The notes below the pieces were generated by a model. It was not told the origin of the DNA, did not search any database, and saw only the letters and a program-made list of their open reading frames with translations. Positions 1 to 9,434 of a DNA stretch of 11,704 bases are shown piece after piece. Numbering within the stretch: the stretch's first letter is position 1; the number at the start of each line of letters is the position of its first letter. Origin of the DNA: Fusarium oxysporum f. sp. lycopersici 4287. Lineage: Eukaryota > Ascomycota > Sordariomycetes > Hypocreales > Nectriaceae. The DNA is taken from positions 1-11,704 of the forward strand of contig NW_017264879.1 of assembly GCF_000149955.1 (NCBI RefSeq), given 5' to 3'. The position numbers and the translations under genes are program-made.

Positions 1-1
1 T

Positions 2-124
2 GAGACCCCCCCTTCGAGTGACCCTACCACCGTGCCTAATTTTCCGCCCGAAGAGGGCCGCGGTCAGGATTTTCAACCTTTCAACCTCGAATATCGTGAT
101 TTCAAGATTAACCCTCTGCCTTAA
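2..124 (+). CDS. C-terminal tail of an unidentified protein, partial at left edge
   Basis: One frame is open from base 2 to a TAA at 122-124 and encodes about 40 residues rich in Pro, Glu, Asp and Phe, including PNFPPEEGRGQDFQPFNLEY. Base composition is clearly GC-richer than the DNA that follows, which becomes TA-dense right after the stop. This suggests the last coding segment of a gene or transposon ORF that begins outside the window. A second frame is also open here (18-332) but runs straight into the AT-rich part and looks like chance. No family is recognised. Confidence 0.35.
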   Translation, partial: ETPPSSDPTTVPNFPPEEGRGQDFQPFNLEYRDFKINPLP

Positions 125-443
125 GAATTCCTTTAATTATTCCAGCTTTTTATACCTATTTCCCTTATACAGTCATAGATTAAATATACTAATAGCTAGG
201 TCTCTTATCTTATTAAAAATGGCGTTATTAATAACTAGAATACCCCTCTTTCTAAATACTTATATATCCTTAAGTAGGAAGGCCTCTCTTCTGCAACGGC
301 TTATATATAGCTTAGAGTCGTTATTTACCTAGGAATTTATAGGGAAATCTTAATAGAGGACTATTAGAAGGCACCTTCCTTAGGAGATTAATGCCCTCTT
401 TACTTAATTATTAAGTTTATGCCCTTACAGAGGTTTTAACTAA
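125..443. other. AT-rich, TA-dense non-coding stretch, probably RIP-mutated
   Basis: The stretch is dominated by TA, TTA and TAT steps and contains few CpG. The frame open across part of it has the Leu/Ser/Ile/Tyr-heavy composition expected from AT-rich non-coding DNA. This pattern is typical of transposon relics mutated by repeat-induced point mutation (C to T) in ascomycetes. The parent element is not recognised, so the RIP explanation is inference from composition only. Confidence 0.5.
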
Positions 444-1195
444 TTACTCATGGATATGGGAGTAAGGGTTAGCCAAAAAGTTCGTGAGTTCAGGGTACAC
501 TTTTCTCAAAATATAATAATATCTTATACCCACAATCTCAAATAGACCATTTCAAGCTAATTAAAGGTTTCCCAGACTTAATAGCTATTTTCTGGAATTA
601 CTTATGGAGTTTTAAAATGTAATGATGGAAATGAGGTTGATGGTCGTGATGCTCCACCTAGAAGTCTTGGCTCACATTTAATTCAATTAGGTATAGCGCG
701 GGATCGGCCTGGAAGTCTTGGCTCACATTTAATTCAATTGGGTTTAGCGCGAAAAGCCAACCACTGGAATCTACCTTTCAATCTTGAACGACATAGATAG
801 CTTTACTAACATAATTCGTGATGCAACGAATCTGATAATTCAGCATACCAGCTCCATGGCATATCAATACATACGATCAGTATACTATATAGTAAATGCA
901 CGATCATAATACCACTCACGAGAGACGCCAACTGTAAACTTTTTCCTTACAATAACATCATTACATATGCAGTAGACTCAAAAACCACTAATAAGTATCT
1001 TGCTTTTAGTTATTTCTTGCTTCTTATCTATAAGGCCTTTAAGCTAATTGATGTTGCAAGAAACTGTTTTTTTTTTTTACCTCTTGGCCTATGCGGACCA
1101 GTGCACACTGTGATACTGGCAACCCATAAACCTGTAACTGCCGAAAAAAAAAAAAAAGAAAATAATAAGGTTTAATTGCCATGCAGGCCACAGCA
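444..1195 (+). repeat. Dispersed direct repeat, copy 1 (orphan copy)
   Basis: This block aligns collinearly and in the same orientation with 10633-11313. Shared landmarks are TTACTCATG at 444 and 10633, then GTTCGTGAGTTCAGGGTACA, AGACCATTTCAAGCTAATTA, GGAATTACTTATG, TGAGGTTGATGGTCGTGATG, TTGATGTTGCAAGAAAC, and finally ATTGCCATGCAGGC near 1176. Most differences are A/G or C/T transitions. Copy 1 is longer because it carries a tandem duplication (661-751), a ~12-base T run near 1067-1078 and a 14-base A run near 1144-1157. Sequence after about 1195 does not match what follows copy 2, so this copy lacks the gene that copy 2 precedes. Neither a clear TG...CA boundary pair nor a target duplication was found. 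Confidence 0.9.
661..751 (+). repeat. Two-unit tandem duplication inside repeat copy 1
   Basis: A 40-base unit beginning GAAGTCTTGGCTCACATTTA occurs at 661-700 and again at 712-751, period 51, with only a few substitutions. Repeat copy 2 has this unit once (10854-10893), so the duplication arose in copy 1 after the two copies separated, or was lost from copy 2. Confidence 0.9.
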
Positions 1196-2918
1196 TCAGT
1201 GTTGTAAGTAAGGGCAGGGTTGAGATGGTCATGAATGTCAGTGAGATTTCAGTCGCAGGTCAATACCACAGATAAAAATCCACAACAAATCCGCCACTGC
1301 GAAAGATGATGTGTAAGTCATGTCCAACGATAGCCCAGAATGTAATTCAACCACTATCACTCGTTTTAGACATTTTAGATCCGTGTTGCGCATTTCTTCG
1401 TACTTTCCTTCCCATTCTCAGAGGTTTTCTAACTCTAGACCCAAACGTTGCTCGGTACGTACCGTTACAACCCTGCAAGTGGCTTGCCATTGCGGCCAAT
1501 CCTATCAAGAATAACTGAACGTATGTCTCCACTATCCACTCTCAGCTAACCTTACTTCGAGCACCTGTGTCAGTACTCAATACTCTCAACAATTGCTCTT
1601 CTCGATGCCCGATTTTTTTCCATTTGTTCTCGACAATTGTCTATACAGCACTTAGCGTTGAGAATCATCGCACTGTTCTTCAACTAGATTCACTATTTGT
1701 AAAGGTCCTAGAAGACACAGAAAAGATACCAGCTAGAATCTAGCTTCCTTCGATCCTTACACCGATGGCGACCATATAATGTCAGTTTAAATAAAGGCCC
1801 AATAAATATTACTCTATATAGCCCAATGAAACCATGGTACCTCGCATCAGCCAGGTATTATAATGTCTAAATCGTGTTATCCTTTGTCAGTACGTCTATC
1901 CTACATTTTTTAGTGACTGATACCGAAGACCAATGGTATTGCGTTTAACTGAACGGTCGACCCACCGAACCAATAGAATATCGAATAACTGAACGTACAG
2001 ACCCCACTCTACCCAACCCTGCCGATAAATTGACCAGGATGCTAGGGTTGGGAGTAAAGTCGCATCCAGTCTAAGAATAACGAGTCTGGAGATGCCATAC
2101 AATATACAATGACCGTACAAAAATTACGACTACGCATCAAGGTTCATTAGAGTCACTCCTTTCCTTATTTAATACACGAGTCAAGACGTTTTCCCTAATT
2201 TCCTCTGCCTGCTAGCTTGGCGCTCAAGGTGACTCGTGATCAATCAAAACTCCTACAGGAAAGTCACGATATTTGCAGGACTGAAGAATTCATCGTTCAA
2301 TATCTCTCAGCCCTCGGCCATGGCATAAATCGAGCGTCAGGTATCTCGTTTTACTTCATATCATTATGATTTCGATGTTTGACAGTGGAATATGAAAAAC
2401 AATATCGACAAATATCTTATTTTATTAAAGAAATCACTTAGCTTATCAAGCCAAGGAAGGATAAAAGAAAAACCCCCCCCAACAAGAAAGGACATCAAAC
2501 AAAGTATAACGTTATAAGTATCAGTAGTCATATTAATTTATCCTAAAATCATCGCTGATTTTTTATTTGTATTTGTTATAGACATTTAGAATTATTTACG
2601 ACCATGTCTACCCTAGGTTCGTCCATGTACCGTAAATTTTCAGCTGGTTGTTTTCTCAAACGCTACACCCCTGCTAGTTTCTACCCTCTTAATCTCAAAC
2701 TTCCTATCAGCACTCATTATACTGTGTAGATCAGCAACGTCACATAGGAAAAAGCAAAGAAAGCGTGAACTCGAAAGTAGGCCCTGCTGTTGCATATAGA
2801 CGTGAGGTTCAAGTAAATAAACAAGTAAACAAGTAAACAAACACATCAAGTAGAGCATTCTATTATTCGTTATTTCTCTCCTTGTTCCACAAAGACAACT
2901 CTGTCAACGCGCGCTAGA
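1196..2918. other. Gene-poor stretch, no supported gene
   Basis: Frames of 61-74 codons exist around 1306-1532 on both strands and at 1896-2120 (minus), but they overlap one another, lack splice context or an ATG, and have no recognisable motif. A 14-mer, AATAACTGAACGTA, occurs at 1510-1523 and 1984-1997, with its core AACTGAACG again at 1947-1955. This hints at an old degenerate repeat. A C run lies near 2470. The last ~50 bases before 2919 are pyrimidine-rich, as is common in fungal 5' leaders. Confidence 0.5.
2810..2842. repeat. Short tandem repeat of CAAGTAAA-like units
   Basis: CAAGTAAA occurs at 2810-2817, 2822-2829 and 2830-2837, with TAAA and CAAACAC fragments between and after. It lies about 80 bp upstream of the start codon at 2919, in the probable promoter or leader. 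Read on the minus strand, it gives the hydrophobic start of a spurious frame (2640-2858). Confidence 0.75.
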
Positions 2919-5746
2919 ATGGGTCGTCGTCCATTAACAGAAGGCCAAAAGGCAGAAAAGGCCGCTCGTAGGCGAGAACGAGAGCGACAGCAGCGTCTGG
3001 TAGCCCGCCAGGCTAAACAGATAGAAGATGCCGAGACCCATATAGTCAGCCAATCGTTCCCGGAAACAATCCTGGAGGATCCAGTTGTTTCAAGCATGTC
3101 TCTCCATCTTTCCATCCGTACTCTACGTGACTTTACTTATAATTATCGATAGGTAATGATGGCCAGCCGTCTAGCCGAACCGACCCACTCCCAATTGACA
3201 GACAGCCGCCGTTGCACGCCACTCGCTCGCGTCGCCGAAGCCCACGTCTCGCTAGTGAACCGCCCTTGACGATTGACGAATCAATCATCTTAGCGGATGG
3301 GGCATTTCACAGACCGGATACAACCGCGCGACTGCGAGCACCCGTGCGACCGATTAGCGAACAAATACCTGCCGATACAATCTGTGTTGCGACGCCATAC
3401 TCTGCAAACATAGGCTACCGGGAAGCAGCCGAAACTAACGAGGATGAAGAGACCTCTGCAGCGGAAACCCCAGACTCTAGGACACCTTTGCAAAGTGAAC
3501 AAATAGCTGCGACGCCCGTCAGCCGTTACGAGGTAGACCATATCGTATCACCCTGCTCGCAGACACGTCTCCGTGTCCAACGATACCGCGATCGACGGCA
3601 TGCTACAAGATTACAACAAATCTTCCAAGAAGCTACAGAATGTCAAGATCTACCATTCACTCATGAGCTCTCTGCTTTGAGCCTTCGAGACGATGCGACA
3701 CCGTCCTTGTCCCTGCCTGCTGATATACCGGACAACGAGCCCAGACCCTCGTCGGTGCCGGCACCTGAGTCTGAGCCGGAGTTTGATATCGAAACAAGCG
3801 TCCTACCCTTGTCATCTTCAGCCCTGTCTAATGTTAATCTCTTAACAGAAGACGAAGAGGATAACAGGTCCGAGGCCTCCGTATTGGAGGATGATGCCGC
3901 ATCACAACCGATGACACCATCGTTAACATCACCTAGCTCTAGTCGACACCATAGCTCCTCATCATCATCCCAATCGAGAGGTAGCCTTCTTTTGTCGAGG
4001 TCGAACTCATCTGTGTGGTCGGATCTATCTGGATTACCCTCGGATGAGCCCGAGGATTTGATCCTTAGCGATTTCCTCCAGGCGATTTCCAACCAGGATA
4101 CGGCTGGCGGTCCTGATTTCTTACGTGCACAAAGCGGCGTTTATGATCGTGTGCTCCGAAAATTCTTTAACCACCAGTGCAGCTGTAAGCCATAGAATCA
4201 ACCGTCTCCCCTGAGGTTATAAAAACCCTGCTGACAAACATCTCAAATAGGCCCGAGTTCGCACGAGCGTGCCGAGCCGGAAAACACCCACACCCTCCAG
4301 GAACATACCGGTATGGTCTTCTTACTACTGGCGAGGCCATCGTGTTTCTCAAGGTTGACTTGGACGAACCTGAGACGCTGTACTATCACCTAGCAGAGCC
4401 TGGTCCGGAGGTGTCGGCACATCCAAACAACGTCCATATATGCACGGCTGTCGGTCAATATCTGGCGTTCACCCTTATGGCTCTCGGTTCGCCTGGAGAA
4501 CGACGGGGGAATAGGCAGGAGGAACGTCTAAAAGCCATGAAGAACTTGAAGACGTGGGCTGAGGACTTCGAATCGACATTGCGTTCTATCCCAGAAAATG
4601 AACGATCGGCGTCATCAGACTACTCACCTGGCCATGAACCTACCACCTACAAGGATGTCAATCGGTCGCCGGCCTTGCTTCGAAGGAGGACACGTCGAAC
4701 AGCCGCGTGCCAGGCTGGCGAGGGGTCGTTGAGGAAGGACGACAGGCAGGAACCATCTGATGACGAGTCGGCGCCCAGGCCACCGGACACGCCTACGCCA
4801 AGCGGACGAAACACAAGACAAGGAACTAGGCGGAGCCAGCGACTAGCGTTACTGGCGTTACGGCCGCGCGGAGGAGGAGGCGGCGAGCAGGGTCGGCAGT
4901 ACTGTACGCAGAAATGTCTTGTCGGGATGGTCAAGGGTGGTTTTCTCGACCCAAAGTGCCCGAACGTGGCACTTCACGGCAAGAGCTGTGCTCCCGCCGC
5001 CCGCGCACGTCATCCTGTCGATCACAAGGAGTGGCTTCGCCTACTCTGGAAGCAGCTGAAACAGTCGCTCGACGACGGGATCAGGCCACTGGGGGAGGGT
5101 GGTGCGCGGGGTGTGGTTTTCCAAGTGACCCTACTTGCGCATGGCTACACCTTTGTCAGCAAGGGCACGGTGCGGGCTTTCATCAAAGATCTCGAGCACG
5201 AGGCTGCTGTCTACGAGCGTCTCAAACCAATCCAAGGCGTCCACGTGCCTGTTTTCCTGGGTGCCATTGACCTTGGATCGATGAACAAGACTTACTACTA
5301 TGACCACCGGGCCTACGTAGTGCACATGACATTTCTGTCCTGGGGAGGCTGCAGCATCGACAGAGCACAGAGAATTGGCGACACGGACAGGCCGCTCGAA
5401 GACGAGGCCATTCGGTCGTTGAGAGCCATGCATCGAGAGGGCGTGGTCCACAAAGATGTGCGACTTGCAAACATGTTATTCAATCCTGAGACAAACAGGG
5501 TTATGGTGATCGACTTTGAACGGGCTTTGCTCCTCAAGCCGCCTCGGCGTCCGTTGGCGCAGCTGGTGCCAAACAAGCGAGCGTGGAAGTCGGAGACGAT
5601 GATGGATGCCAAGAAGGTGACTGGCGATTCAAGCAGGCGAAGTCAGCCAAGTCAAAAGCTTTTCAGAGGATATTTGGTTGGCAAAGACGGCGTTCTTGGA
5701 GTGGAATGCTGACCGATGGGCACGCGTCGCGAGAGCGCCTTGCTAG
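2919..5746 (+). CDS. Protein-kinase-like protein with basic N-terminus; multi-exon, possibly decaying
   Basis: Exon 1 starts at ATG 2919 with a highly basic segment (GRRPLTEGQKAEKAARRRER), likely nucleic-acid binding or nuclear targeting. A first intron probably spans 3084/3087-3166; its donor is weak and unsettled. Exon 2 (to ~4184) is low-complexity: an RSRRRSPRLA basic motif, then acidic and Ser-rich tracts, ending in a Cys-containing FFNHQCSC. Intron 2 has GTAAGC at 4185, CTGAC at 4231-4235 and TAG at 4248-4250. Exon 3 carries a second RRSQRLA motif, CTQKC, then a kinase-like fold: candidate ATP-binding Lys at 5161-5163 (VSKG), helix-C Glu near 5194-5202 (LEHEAAVYERL), catalytic loop HKDVRLAN (Asp 5455-5457, Asn 5470-5472), and metal-binding DFE at 5512-5520 in place of DFG. 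Key residues are therefore present, but activity is untested. The family is a lineage-specific fungal one, often in repeat-rich regions (from memory); substrate unknown. The exon-3 frame stops at 5710-5712; the shifted frame stops at 5744-5746. Confidence 0.75.
4185..4250 (+). other. Intron 2 of the kinase-like gene
   Basis: This 66-bp intron has a strong GTAAGC donor, a CTGAC branch site at 4231-4235 and an AAATAG acceptor, all canonical for filamentous fungi. The phases on the two sides do not agree: exon 2 supplies one base of a split codon while exon 3 needs two. A weak donor at 4177 (GTGCAG) or a later acceptor at 4267 would restore frame. Otherwise a one-base indel lies nearby. Confidence 0.6.
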
Positions 5747-6067
5747 CAAATCTACAGTCAATCACCCTGCACTTCTATTCATAAATCGTCATGGACCCCA
5801 AATTCCGAGGTTCTTCCCTGCCGCCGCGACAGTCGACTACGAGCTACAACTTGGTTACTGGAGATTGTGGACTGCGTCAGCAGATGTAGTGACGCGCGAG
5901 AGAATTCTGGTCGGTGGAAAAAGTTCGACAATAGATTGCCCCCGAACCCGCTGACGGGTGACGGGCTTGAGAAATACAGCACCTTTTGTGCCATTGGTAT
6001 GCTGGATGGTGAAGGAAGCGGGGTTTCCCTGTACCTAGCTAGCTCAGCACGTCTTTTGCTCCAGTAG
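5747..6067 (+). other. Open frame downstream of the kinase-like gene, unassigned
   Basis: After the frame-shifted stop of the kinase-like gene at 5744-5746, the same frame stays open for about 107 codons to a TAG at 6065-6067, including KKFDNRLPPNPLTGDGLEKY. It has no upstream ATG of its own (the first in-frame ATG is near 5999) and no recognised motif. An antisense frame (5779-5994) starting at a real ATG is open over the same stretch. It may be 3' untranslated sequence of the kinase-like gene or a relic of a neighbouring gene; the sequence does not decide. Confidence 0.25.
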
Positions 6068-6099
6068 GAGATCTGGCTTCGTTACAGCCACCCAGACGA

Positions 6100-6124
6100 A
6101 AAATAAATAAACAAACAAACAAAT
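6100..6124. repeat. (AAAC/AAAT)n microsatellite
   Basis: A run of AAAT and AAAC tetranucleotides directly precedes the palindrome and start codon of the candidate gene at 6128. It would sit in that gene's leader. Confidence 0.8.
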
Positions 6125-6127
6125 ACC

Positions 6128-6679
6128 ATGGTATTGAGATTTCTCCAAACCATACCAAGTCTTGGCGGTATTTACCATACCAATACCAACTCATACCAGA
6201 CCATTCCGATCACTGTCATCAGACGTCAGTGTTTGCCTCTCATATCCTGTCTGGCATGTTCTAATCAGCCTCAGTAGTAACCAAGGGTCGTTTGATAAAC
6301 CCCCCGTTACTCTAGATTCGATTAGCCCCACGCTCACTGCACCGCCTAAAGTCCACCTTGAACGTGACCTCGAGAGCTTGTGGATAAAGCGAATGAGAAA
6401 GGCAGCAGCCTCCTGGACCGTGGCGAAACGCTTATCAAGGATAAAGCGTCAACCATAGGCACGGCTTTTGATGGAACAGAAACCTTGATCTCGGGGAAGC
6501 TTGATGAAGTAAAGTCTCGAGTCTTGAGCGCTATGAGTGAGGTTGTGACACATATAAATGAACCTGGCGACGGGGGGCGCGACAGAGACAATAGTGCGGC
6601 TAGTCTAGACGTCCAGCGAAGCGTCGGCGCAGCTGCCGCTGTTCTATGCGCCATATTCATCGGTTTCATCGCCACTTAA
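6128..6679 (+). CDS. Candidate small tail-anchored protein, one apparent frameshift
   Basis: The start ATG at 6128 has a strong eukaryotic context (ACCATGG). Exon 1 (6128-6228) encodes MVLRFLQTIPSLGGIYH and onward, with several Arg and no acidic residues, which would suit an organelle-targeting or amphipathic N-terminus. A short intron fits at 6229-6274 (donor GTGTTT, CTAAT at 6261-6265, TCAG), with phases that match. Exon 2 continues as SNQGSFDKPPVTLDSISPTL up to LERDLES near 6378, where reading must shift by one base to continue as LVDKANEKGSSLLDRGETLI through an amphipathic, heptad-like region. It ends in a hydrophobic segment, VGAAAAVLCAIFIGFIAT, at the TAA (6677-6679). That segment would be a C-terminal membrane anchor. 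About 170 residues in total; no family recognised. A second intron ending in a rare GAG acceptor (6374) could replace the frameshift. Confidence 0.4.
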
Positions 6680-8112
6680 GCTTAGTCACCACTGCTGTTG
6701 AGGCCTAACCAATTTTCTGTAACGATGTTGGAGCTCGCCTTCCTATGATTTAGGATATGTGGGCTCCTTATGTGAGCTTGCATGCCACCTCGTCGTTATA
6801 AAGGTCTACAATTCTGATTTAGGAGAGATTCATTGAGAACGAGACCACTATCAGTGTAATTAGCGTTCGAACCTGTATCCATGTATGTCTGTATGTATGC
6901 TAGAATAGAGCTATCGTATTATCAAGTCCCCAAGTACAGAAATTTCAACTAATCTAACGTATTGCTAGCCCCAACATCATATCAAGGATAGCTTGAGGAT
7001 AACCACTTATGCCCAGGCGAAAGTATAGTAATTTGGCTCTTGATGTAGCGCTAGGGTTGTAGAATGTCACAGACCTAGCTATTCTGGACTTTACGCCTGA
7101 TAATTATCTCTTTCGGCTCAGGCCGATGTAGTATTGGTATGCAGCGACTGTATGCCTATCAGTCTATCGGAGTCTAGGAGCCTTACTGTATTTAGTGCTT
7201 ACATTACACAACACAATATGGCATGAATCAGGGTCGGCGCTTTTCAATAATTACTAAGTGATCACTATTTGGTGACTGATATTTTATTACCTGAACAACG
7301 TCGTAAGTACTAAAGTTACTTTTAACCGAGCTTTTCCGAGAGATATATCAGTGCTAGGTATACAGAGGGTTATATGTATTAGGCTTGGCATAGCGATCAT
7401 TATAGGAATTACTGAAAAGTGCCAACCAGATTAAAGGGAGGATAAGGAGGTATAAGGTAAGTTCGTTGCACAAATGAGCCAAGCAAAAGTTGTACAAATC
7501 AAATCACAAACATTTCATGCTGACGACCGAGCATGACGAGGGTGAGCCGAGCTTATTGTCAGATATTGCCAATTAGAGACACAAAAGTCATCTGCATTCA
7601 AAATACGGGGTCGCACAGCAGAAGAGGCCACTCAATTGGTCTCAGCTGACTGCTGCAATCGGGAACTTGAGAAGAGCCCTGAAGTGGCACGGCGCCCGAA
7701 ATGTTTGGTTGCTTTGCCTAGGCCTCGCGTCAGGCAGGACCTTTACTCCGGCCCCCGCTCACGGCATTAATTGTTTACCTTGCTAATCTGTTTCACAATA
7801 TTCCGATTGGTTGACTTACGAAGGCGAGAGAGTAGGTAGTCGGATCCTATGTGGGATAATCACCACTTGGGCACGACGATTATTTCTGCCAATTAATCTT
7901 AAACAAGAACAAGTCCCGAGACTATTAAGCTTCCACTGGAAATTAATACGACAACAATATGCGTAAGTTTGATTCCTCAAAGGCAATAGTTATATGAAGT
8001 TATACTTTGCTGCTAACTACTGCCGCTGACTATTGGGAACCCACCCATATAATGCCGCACCTGCTTGCTCCTTATCCCCATCGGGCCTAATCCACACAAC
8101 ACACAACACTAG
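6680..8112. other. Intergenic stretch, nothing recognised
   Basis: Both strands were read for start codons followed by signal-peptide-like or spliced frames. Only frames under about 35 codons were found, none with a convincing donor, branch site and acceptor. Short TGTA-type and ACACA-type runs occur near 6879-6901 and 8092-8108. The segment from about 7610 to 7770 is GC-richer than its surroundings but has no long frame. The start of this interval holds the 3' end of the plus-strand gene at 6128, and the end holds the 3' flank of the minus-strand gene at 8635. Confidence 0.45.
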
Positions 8113-8635
8113 CTAGCGGAAATTGTGTAGAAACTGGACAGTCGATGCACCTAAAGTAGCTAAGTTCCTCACCGCACCCGGCGCGATTTGGACTACCTCC
8201 TCCACCGCATGTGAGAGCGCTCCCCCGCTCAAAATAACAAGCACGTTCGATATCCGTTCACCCCTAGTTTTGTCCATCCTCAACGTAAGAGTGCGCGGGT
8301 CATTACGAAATGCAGTGAGATAGCATCCTGCATATGCCTGAAACGCCGAACCCGGCACCTGTTATGCAGGCGAGTAAAATGCCACTGGTGTCGCTGTGAT
8401 TTACATTAGAAGCAACGTCAAATCTATACTAAATTACCTACCGTTCGACAAGGGCTCTCTCGTCATGAGAATGAGGTTGATGAACAGTTTCTTCAATAGT
8501 GGCGGCTTGGTCGAGGCTTTATATATTAATGTGTGACAGATGTATTCATGAGAATCAGACATACCTCTTATCAATAGGCGTAGCAGCCACAGAGACAGCT
8601 AGGGGGAAAAGTAAAAGAATGCGTAAGGGTTGCAT
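8113..8635 (-). CDS. Candidate small secreted protein, 3-4 short exons
   Basis: On the minus strand an ATG at 8635-8633 opens a classic signal peptide, MQPLRILLLFPLAVSVAATP, with likely cleavage after Ala-Ala. Exon 1 (8635-8565) ends at a strong GTATGT donor; intron 1 is 8564-8517 (48 bp). Exon 2 (8516-8442) encodes a polar, His/Glu-rich segment (LDQAATIEETVHQPHSHDER) ending LVE, with an Arg codon split across the junction. Intron 2 is 8441-8394 (48 bp; GTAGGT, TTCTAAT, CACAG). Exon 3 begins DTSGILLACITGAGFGVSG and contains three Cys. All phases fit without adjustment. The frame can stop at TAA 8305-8303 (about 78 residues), or splice a 43-bp intron (8306-8264, GTAATG...CTAG) into a 50-codon Ala/Val-rich exon 4 ending at TAG 8115-8113 (about 128 residues). 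The layout is signal peptide, polar pro-like region, then a hydrophobic Gly/Ala/Val-rich mature part. The length and divergent position recall SIX5/AvrLm10A-type effectors, but this is not a homology claim. Confidence 0.55.
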
Positions 8636-9434
8636 AGCTGCCGTATATAGTATTGAGAGGGTATAAGTAAGGACGTAAAGACTTACTTAGGAAGTGGAAC
8701 TGAGGGGAAGGTAAGCCCGGACGCTTGGTGCGGTACAAAAGAATGAGTGGGAACGAGGAAATAGAGGGAGAGTCCATCATTAAATACATCTTTAGTCTTA
8801 TATGGCGCACTTCGCTGCTTAAATCTCTCCTAAAAGCTGTTCTTTTGATACGGGTAGAGTATAAAGTATAATTACCCTGTAACATACTGTAAATCAAATC
8901 GGCAGATGAACAGGATCTAATCCGGCTAGACCGGCTGCTTCGGTACCTTCAAAGATCCTCAAACTTATTGCACCCCACTGTAATATGAATGAAAGCTTAA
9001 ACTATATGCCGAAACACTAAAAGAATACAAGTAAAAGGTAGTTCTGCCGCTTTAACCTAAATACTAGTACACAAGACCGGCAGATAAATCAAATCGGCAG
9101 ATGAACACGACCTTCAAAGATCCTCAAACTTATTGCACCACACGGTATACTATAACAGGGTTATTAATAATATATGGATTATCAATGTGCTTTAAGTACT
9201 TAAAGGAAGAGAAACCTGCGTTCTGCCCAACTATTACTCTATCGCCGGAAGTGAAGTTTTAATCCTAAGCGACGAACATATTTTACCTCACAAAGAGAAA
9301 CACTTCTCCTTGCCGCACGTCTGGTCCGTTGGTTAGACGGTAGATACGACCCAATTCAGAAAATATCGGAAAGACTCATTAGTTGTCTCCGCAACGCCTG
9401 AACTTCAATACCCTAACTTCTCGTGTTACCAACC
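8636..9434. promoter_or_regulatory. Shared divergent promoter region between two candidate secreted-protein genes
   Basis: The two start codons, 8635 (minus) and 9435 (plus), face away from each other across 799 bp with no supported gene between them. Immediately before each start there is pyrimidine-rich sequence on the coding strand. A TATATA-like stretch lies at 8643-8650 on the minus-gene side. A duplicated sequence block lies in the middle (8891-9139). No transcription factor site can be named with confidence. Confidence 0.4.
8891..9139 (+). repeat. Duplicated two-part block in the divergent promoter
   Basis: Two copies lie in the same orientation about 195 bp apart. Part A (22 bases, containing CAAATCGGCAGATGAACA) is identical at 8891-8912 and 9086-9107. 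Part B (30 bases, containing TCAAAGATCCTCAAACTTAT) is identical at 8945-8974 and 9110-9139. In the left copy, 32 bases including CCGGCTAGACCGG separate A and B; in the right copy only two do. Exact conservation of both parts despite the different spacing suggests a recent duplication with insertion or deletion, or selection on A and B. Confidence 0.9.

Noticed and set aside
1347..1532. Minus-strand frame that looks like a signal peptide (VQLFLIGLAAMAS)
   Set aside because: The start codon is GTG, which is not usable in a eukaryotic gene here; no upstream exon with ATG was found, and two plus-strand frames cover the same bases.
2640..2858. Minus-strand frame with hydrophobic, signal-peptide-like start, divergent from the gene at 2919
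   Set aside because: The hydrophobic start is produced by the CAAGTAAA tandem repeat read in antisense; no splice context or motif follows.
3661..4092. 143-codon minus-strand frame
   Set aside because: It is antisense to the Ser- and acid-rich exon 2 of the kinase-like gene, whose repetitive codons keep the other strand open.
7940..7990. ATG followed at once by a GTAAGT donor (7960-7968) with CTAAC and CTGAC motifs downstream
   Set aside because: No acceptor at suitable distance leads to an open exon, so no gene could be built.
8571..8897. 108-codon minus-strand frame
   Set aside because: It overlaps exon 1 of the secreted-protein candidate in another frame and has low-information Leu/Ser/Tyr composition.
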